Of a stretch of 16,044 nt of DNA, positions 14,162 to 16,044 are shown piece by piece. The stretch's first letter is position 1. Every line of letters starts with the position of its first letter. Position numbers and translations under genes: made by a program. The notes below the pieces were generated by a model. The model worked only from the letters and a program-made list of their open reading frames with translations. It was not told the DNA's origin and made no database searches. The DNA comes from an uncultured Oscillospiraceae bacterium (GTDB taxonomy: Bacteria; Bacillota; Clostridia; Oscillospirales; Oscillospiraceae): contig CAJTVO010000082.1 in assembly GCA_910579485.1 (NCBI GenBank), positions 1 through 16,044 on the forward strand. Reading direction: 5' to 3'.

Positions 14162-15128
14162 GACCAACTCCGCCGACGTGTGCTACAACTTCGGCGCGGA
14201 GTACTATTTCACCGCGGAGAAGACTCTGGACGGCACCGTCTTCCTCTTCTGGCGCACCACCCCCACACTGATGGTGGGCCGCTACCAGAACGTCTTGGAG
14301 GAGGTGGACCGTGCCTACGCCGACGCCCACGGCATTCGGATCGTCCGCCGCATGAGCGGCGGGGGCACCATCTACACCGACCTGGGCGGCTGGCAGTTCA
14401 CCTTCATCGAGGACGCACGGGCGGAGGACATCCAGTTCCAGCGCTATATCTCCCCCGTCATCGACGCCCTGGCGGAGCTGGGCGTGGAAGCCGCCTTCAA
14501 CGGCCGCAACGACCTGACCATCGCCGGGCGGAAGATCTCCGGCAACGCCCAGTACCGCCTGGGCGGCCGGGTGGTCCACCACGGCTCCCTGCTCTTCGAC
14601 ACGGACCTGGAGCGGATGGCCGCCGCCACCACCGCGGACCGCTACAAGATCGAATCCAAGAGCATTCCCTCCGTCCGCGAGCGGGTGACCAACATCGCCT
14701 GGCACCTGCCCTCCCCCATGGACGCGGAGGCCTTCAAGGCCAGCGTGGTCCGGCACATCCTGGGCCCGGAGGGCGAGACCTACGCCATCACCCCCGAGGA
14801 CGACGCCCGCATCCGCGCCCTGGCCCAGGAGCGCTTCGCCTCCTGGGAGAGCACCTACAGCCAGGGCCCCGCCTTCAACATCGAGCGGGTGGGCCGCTTC
14901 CCCGGCGGCACGATGCGCTTCCGCCTGGAGGTCAAGCGGGGCGTGATCCGCCAGGCGGCGGTGTCCGGCGACTTCTTCTCCACCTTGGACGGCGAATCCT
15001 TCCACGCCGCCCTGTCCGGCTGCCGCTACGAACGCGGTGCCGTCCTGGAGGCGCTGGAAAAGCTGTGCGCGGACGGCGCGGTCTACCGCGTGTCCCCGGC
15101 GGAGATGGCAAAGGCCATCGTTGACTGA
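14148..15128 (+). CDS. lipoate-protein ligase A family protein (second paralogue)
   Basis: 326 residues, LplA fold. RRMSGGGTIYTDLGGWQFTF (67-86) and AGRKISGNAQ with K129 are the substrate and catalytic motifs; VVHHGSLLFDTDL follows, and the C-terminal accessory domain (MRFRLEVKRGVIRQAAVSGDFF...) is complete. The N-terminal segment reads NSADVCYNFGAEYYFT rather than the usual N-P-x-x-N-L-A-x-E-E-x-L, so the pocket edge differs from paralogue 1 and the two probably have different acyl donors or acceptors. The ATG at 14148 lies inside lipA (14-nt overlap), with GGAGG 6 nt upstream, so translation is coupled. It could be the octanoyl-transferring or relay enzyme, but this cannot be assigned from sequence. 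No clear terminator follows it before the recombinase gene. Confidence 0.92.
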   Translation: MIYIETNSADVCYNFGAEYYFTAEKTLDGTVFLFWRTTPTLMVGRYQNVLEEVDRAYADAHGIRIVRRMSGGGTIYTDLGGWQFTFIEDARAEDIQFQRYISPVIDALAELGVEAAFNGRNDLTIAGRKISGNAQYRLGGRVVHHGSLLFDTDLERMAAATTADRYKIESKSIPSVRERVTNIAWHLPSPMDAEAFKASVVRHILGPEGETYAITPEDDARIRALAQERFASWESTYSQGPAFNIERVGRFPGGTMRFRLEVKRGVIRQAAVSGDFFSTLDGESFHAALSGCRYERGAVLEALEKLCADGAVYRVSPAEMAKAIVD

Positions 15129-15170
15129 AGAAATATCCCTGAAATACCGATATCCTGTCCGCCCTTAACT

Positions 15171-15190
15171 TGGTAAAATACATGTTACCA
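15171..15190. promoter_or_regulatory. inverted repeat over the probable -10 of the recombinase gene
   Basis: TGGTAA (15171-15176) and TTACCA (15185-15190) are perfect arms separated by 8 nt. TAAAAT (15174-15179) could be a -10, but no good -35 sits 17 nt upstream. This may be an operator or a recombinase half-site pair; 20 nt separate it from the start codon. Confidence 0.4.
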
Positions 15191-15210
15191 TAGATAAGGA
15201 GGGCAGAGGC

Positions 15211-15822
15211 ATGTCAGGCATCATGTACGGCTACGCCCGCGTATCGACGCAGGTGCAGAACGAAGCTCGCCAACTGGCGGCGCTGCGGGATTTCGGCGTG
15301 GCGGAAGAGAACATCATTATTGAGAAGCAGTCCGGAAAGGACTTCAACAGGCCCCGGTACAAACGCCTGGTCCGAAAGCTACATAGCGGCGACGTTCTGG
15401 TGACCCAGAGCATCGACCGTCTGGGCCGGAACTACAGCGAGATCCTGGAGCAGTGGCGGCTGATCACCAAGAAGCGGAAAGCGGCCATCGTCGTGCTGGA
15501 CATGCCGCTGCTGGACACCCGCCAGGACCGGGACCTGACCGGGGTCCTCATCGCGGACATCGTTCTCCAGCTCCTCAGCTACGTGGCCCAGAAGGAGCGC
15601 GAGAGCATCCGCCAGCGCCAGACGGAGGGCATCGCGGAAGCCAAAGCCCGGGGCGTACACTGCGGACGCCAGCGCCTGCGGGTCCCGGACGGCTTCGAGG
15701 CCATCGCGGTCCAATGGGAGAGCGGTGAAATTTCCGCCACTGTGGCCGCCGCCTCCCTGGGTATGTCCCGCGACACGTTCCTGCGCCGCGCAAAAGAGTT
15801 TTCCATCATCGACGATATCTAA
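15211..15822 (+). CDS. serine recombinase, resolvase/invertase family
   Basis: 203 residues, a small serine recombinase. The catalytic N-terminal domain opens MYGYARVSTQVQNEARQ with nucleophile Ser12 and Arg10; further active-site arginines lie in QSIDRLGRNY (about R70, R73). The long E-helix is seen in LSYVAQKERESIRQRQTEGIAEAKARG. The C-terminal HTH_7 domain is GEISATVAAASLGMSRDTFLRRAKEF. Length and layout match resolvases and DNA invertases rather than large phage integrases. It acts on paired recombination sites, usually near its own gene. The start has GGAGG 8 nt upstream. No transposase or terminal repeats are visible, so whether it belongs to a mobile element is open. It is bounded by palindromes on both sides. 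Confidence 0.93.
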   Translation: MSGIMYGYARVSTQVQNEARQLAALRDFGVAEENIIIEKQSGKDFNRPRYKRLVRKLHSGDVLVTQSIDRLGRNYSEILEQWRLITKKRKAAIVVLDMPLLDTRQDRDLTGVLIADIVLQLLSYVAQKERESIRQRQTEGIAEAKARGVHCGRQRLRVPDGFEAIAVQWESGEISATVAAASLGMSRDTFLRRAKEFSIIDDI

Positions 15823-15870
15823 AAAAAGAGGCCGTTCCTCCTTTTATAAAAGGAGGAACGGCCTCTTTTT
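15823..15870. terminator. perfect 48-bp palindrome, strong bidirectional terminator
   Basis: The left arm (15823-15846) and right arm (15847-15870) are exact reverse complements over 24 bp with no unpaired centre, reading A5-GAGGCCGTTCCTCC-TTTTA and its complement. The T5 on the plus strand and the A7 that becomes T7 on the minus strand allow termination in both directions. It begins directly at the recombinase stop. Confidence 0.85.
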
Positions 15871-15977
15871 GCGCGTTTTTGAGGCTCCTTGCCAAATTTT
15901 GCCGCGCAGTTGCAATTAGAAATCTCCCTATTTCCCATAAAAAAGAAGAAAATCCGCACAAACTGTCGGATAAACCC

Positions 15978-16001
15978 ACGCAAAAGGTATACCTTTTGCG
16001 T
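15978..16001. repeat. perfect 24-bp palindrome of unknown role
   Basis: ACGCAAAAGGTA (15978-15989) is followed at once by its exact reverse complement (15990-16001). There is no T-run after it on the plus strand. It could be a protein or recombinase binding site, or the stem of a terminator for a gene beyond the window. The remaining sequence from 15871 to the end contains no gene I can support. Confidence 0.55.
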
Positions 16002-16044
16002 CTCCCGTTTTCGAAGCTTCACGCAGAAGCCCCTCAACGCCTAC

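Noticed and set aside
15725..15919. short frames reading KKRGRSSFYKRRNGLF on both strands
   Set aside because: They are translations of the 48-bp palindrome, which gives the same peptide on either strand; not genes.
1..16044. CRISPR array, rRNA or insertion sequence
   Set aside because: I saw no regularly spaced direct repeats, no rRNA-like blocks and no transposase with terminal repeats in this window.

Overview
The window (about 16 kb, GC-rich with two AT-richer patches) looks like the chromosome of a strictly anaerobic, high-GC Firmicute, most likely an Oscillospiraceae-type gut Clostridium (Flavonifractor/Lawsonibacter/Oscillibacter neighbourhood). This rests on gene content and signals: a 2-hydroxyacyl-CoA dehydratase activase-type protein, a Gram-positive HPr carrying both His15 and Ser46, strong GGAGG ribosome sites, and sigmaA-like promoters with 16-17 nt spacers. 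The genus is an inference.

Layout. (1) 1-4325, plus strand: a 5'-truncated BadF/HgdC-type activase with a DUF2229-like region, a small AT-rich lipoprotein gene, a 637-bp gene-free stretch ending in five tightly packed hairpins, then a 430-aa protein matching the C-terminal part of the large (about 1400 aa) activase/dehydratase-like proteins. The family normally has these as one polypeptide, so the locus looks like a split gene with an insertion at the junction. (2) 4397-5821: a MATE-family transporter with its own promoter, ending at a terminator shared with the convergent gene. (3) 5863-11512, minus strand: an MFS exporter, uvrC, an AT-richer membrane-anchored alpha/beta hydrolase, an orphan HPr (ptsH) and a membrane-anchored protein of unknown function. 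(4) 11525-11617: a compact divergent promoter region between that unknown gene and an XRE-family regulator. (5) 11993-15128, plus strand: a lipoate operon, lplA-like 1, a free-standing E2-type lipoyl domain of 79 aa, lipA, and a second divergent lplA-like gene. (6) 15171-16001: a serine recombinase bounded by an inverted repeat at its promoter, a perfect 48-bp palindromic terminator, and a further perfect 24-bp palindrome.

How the genes may work together. The lipoate operon is the most interesting system. It has an attachment enzyme, a sulfur-insertion enzyme, a second attachment or transfer enzyme and a small dedicated carrier, tightly packed (5-bp gap and 14-bp overlap), with no E1/E2/E3 or glycine-cleavage gene in view. 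One reading is that the small lipoyl protein is the scaffold on which lipoate is built and from which it is passed on, as GcvH does in Bacillus subtilis. The other is that it is itself the detached swinging arm of an enzyme encoded elsewhere. The sequence alone cannot decide. The activase locus suggests ATP-driven, iron-sulfur low-potential electron transfer of unknown substrate. The rest is ordinary housekeeping (uvrC, HPr) and efflux.
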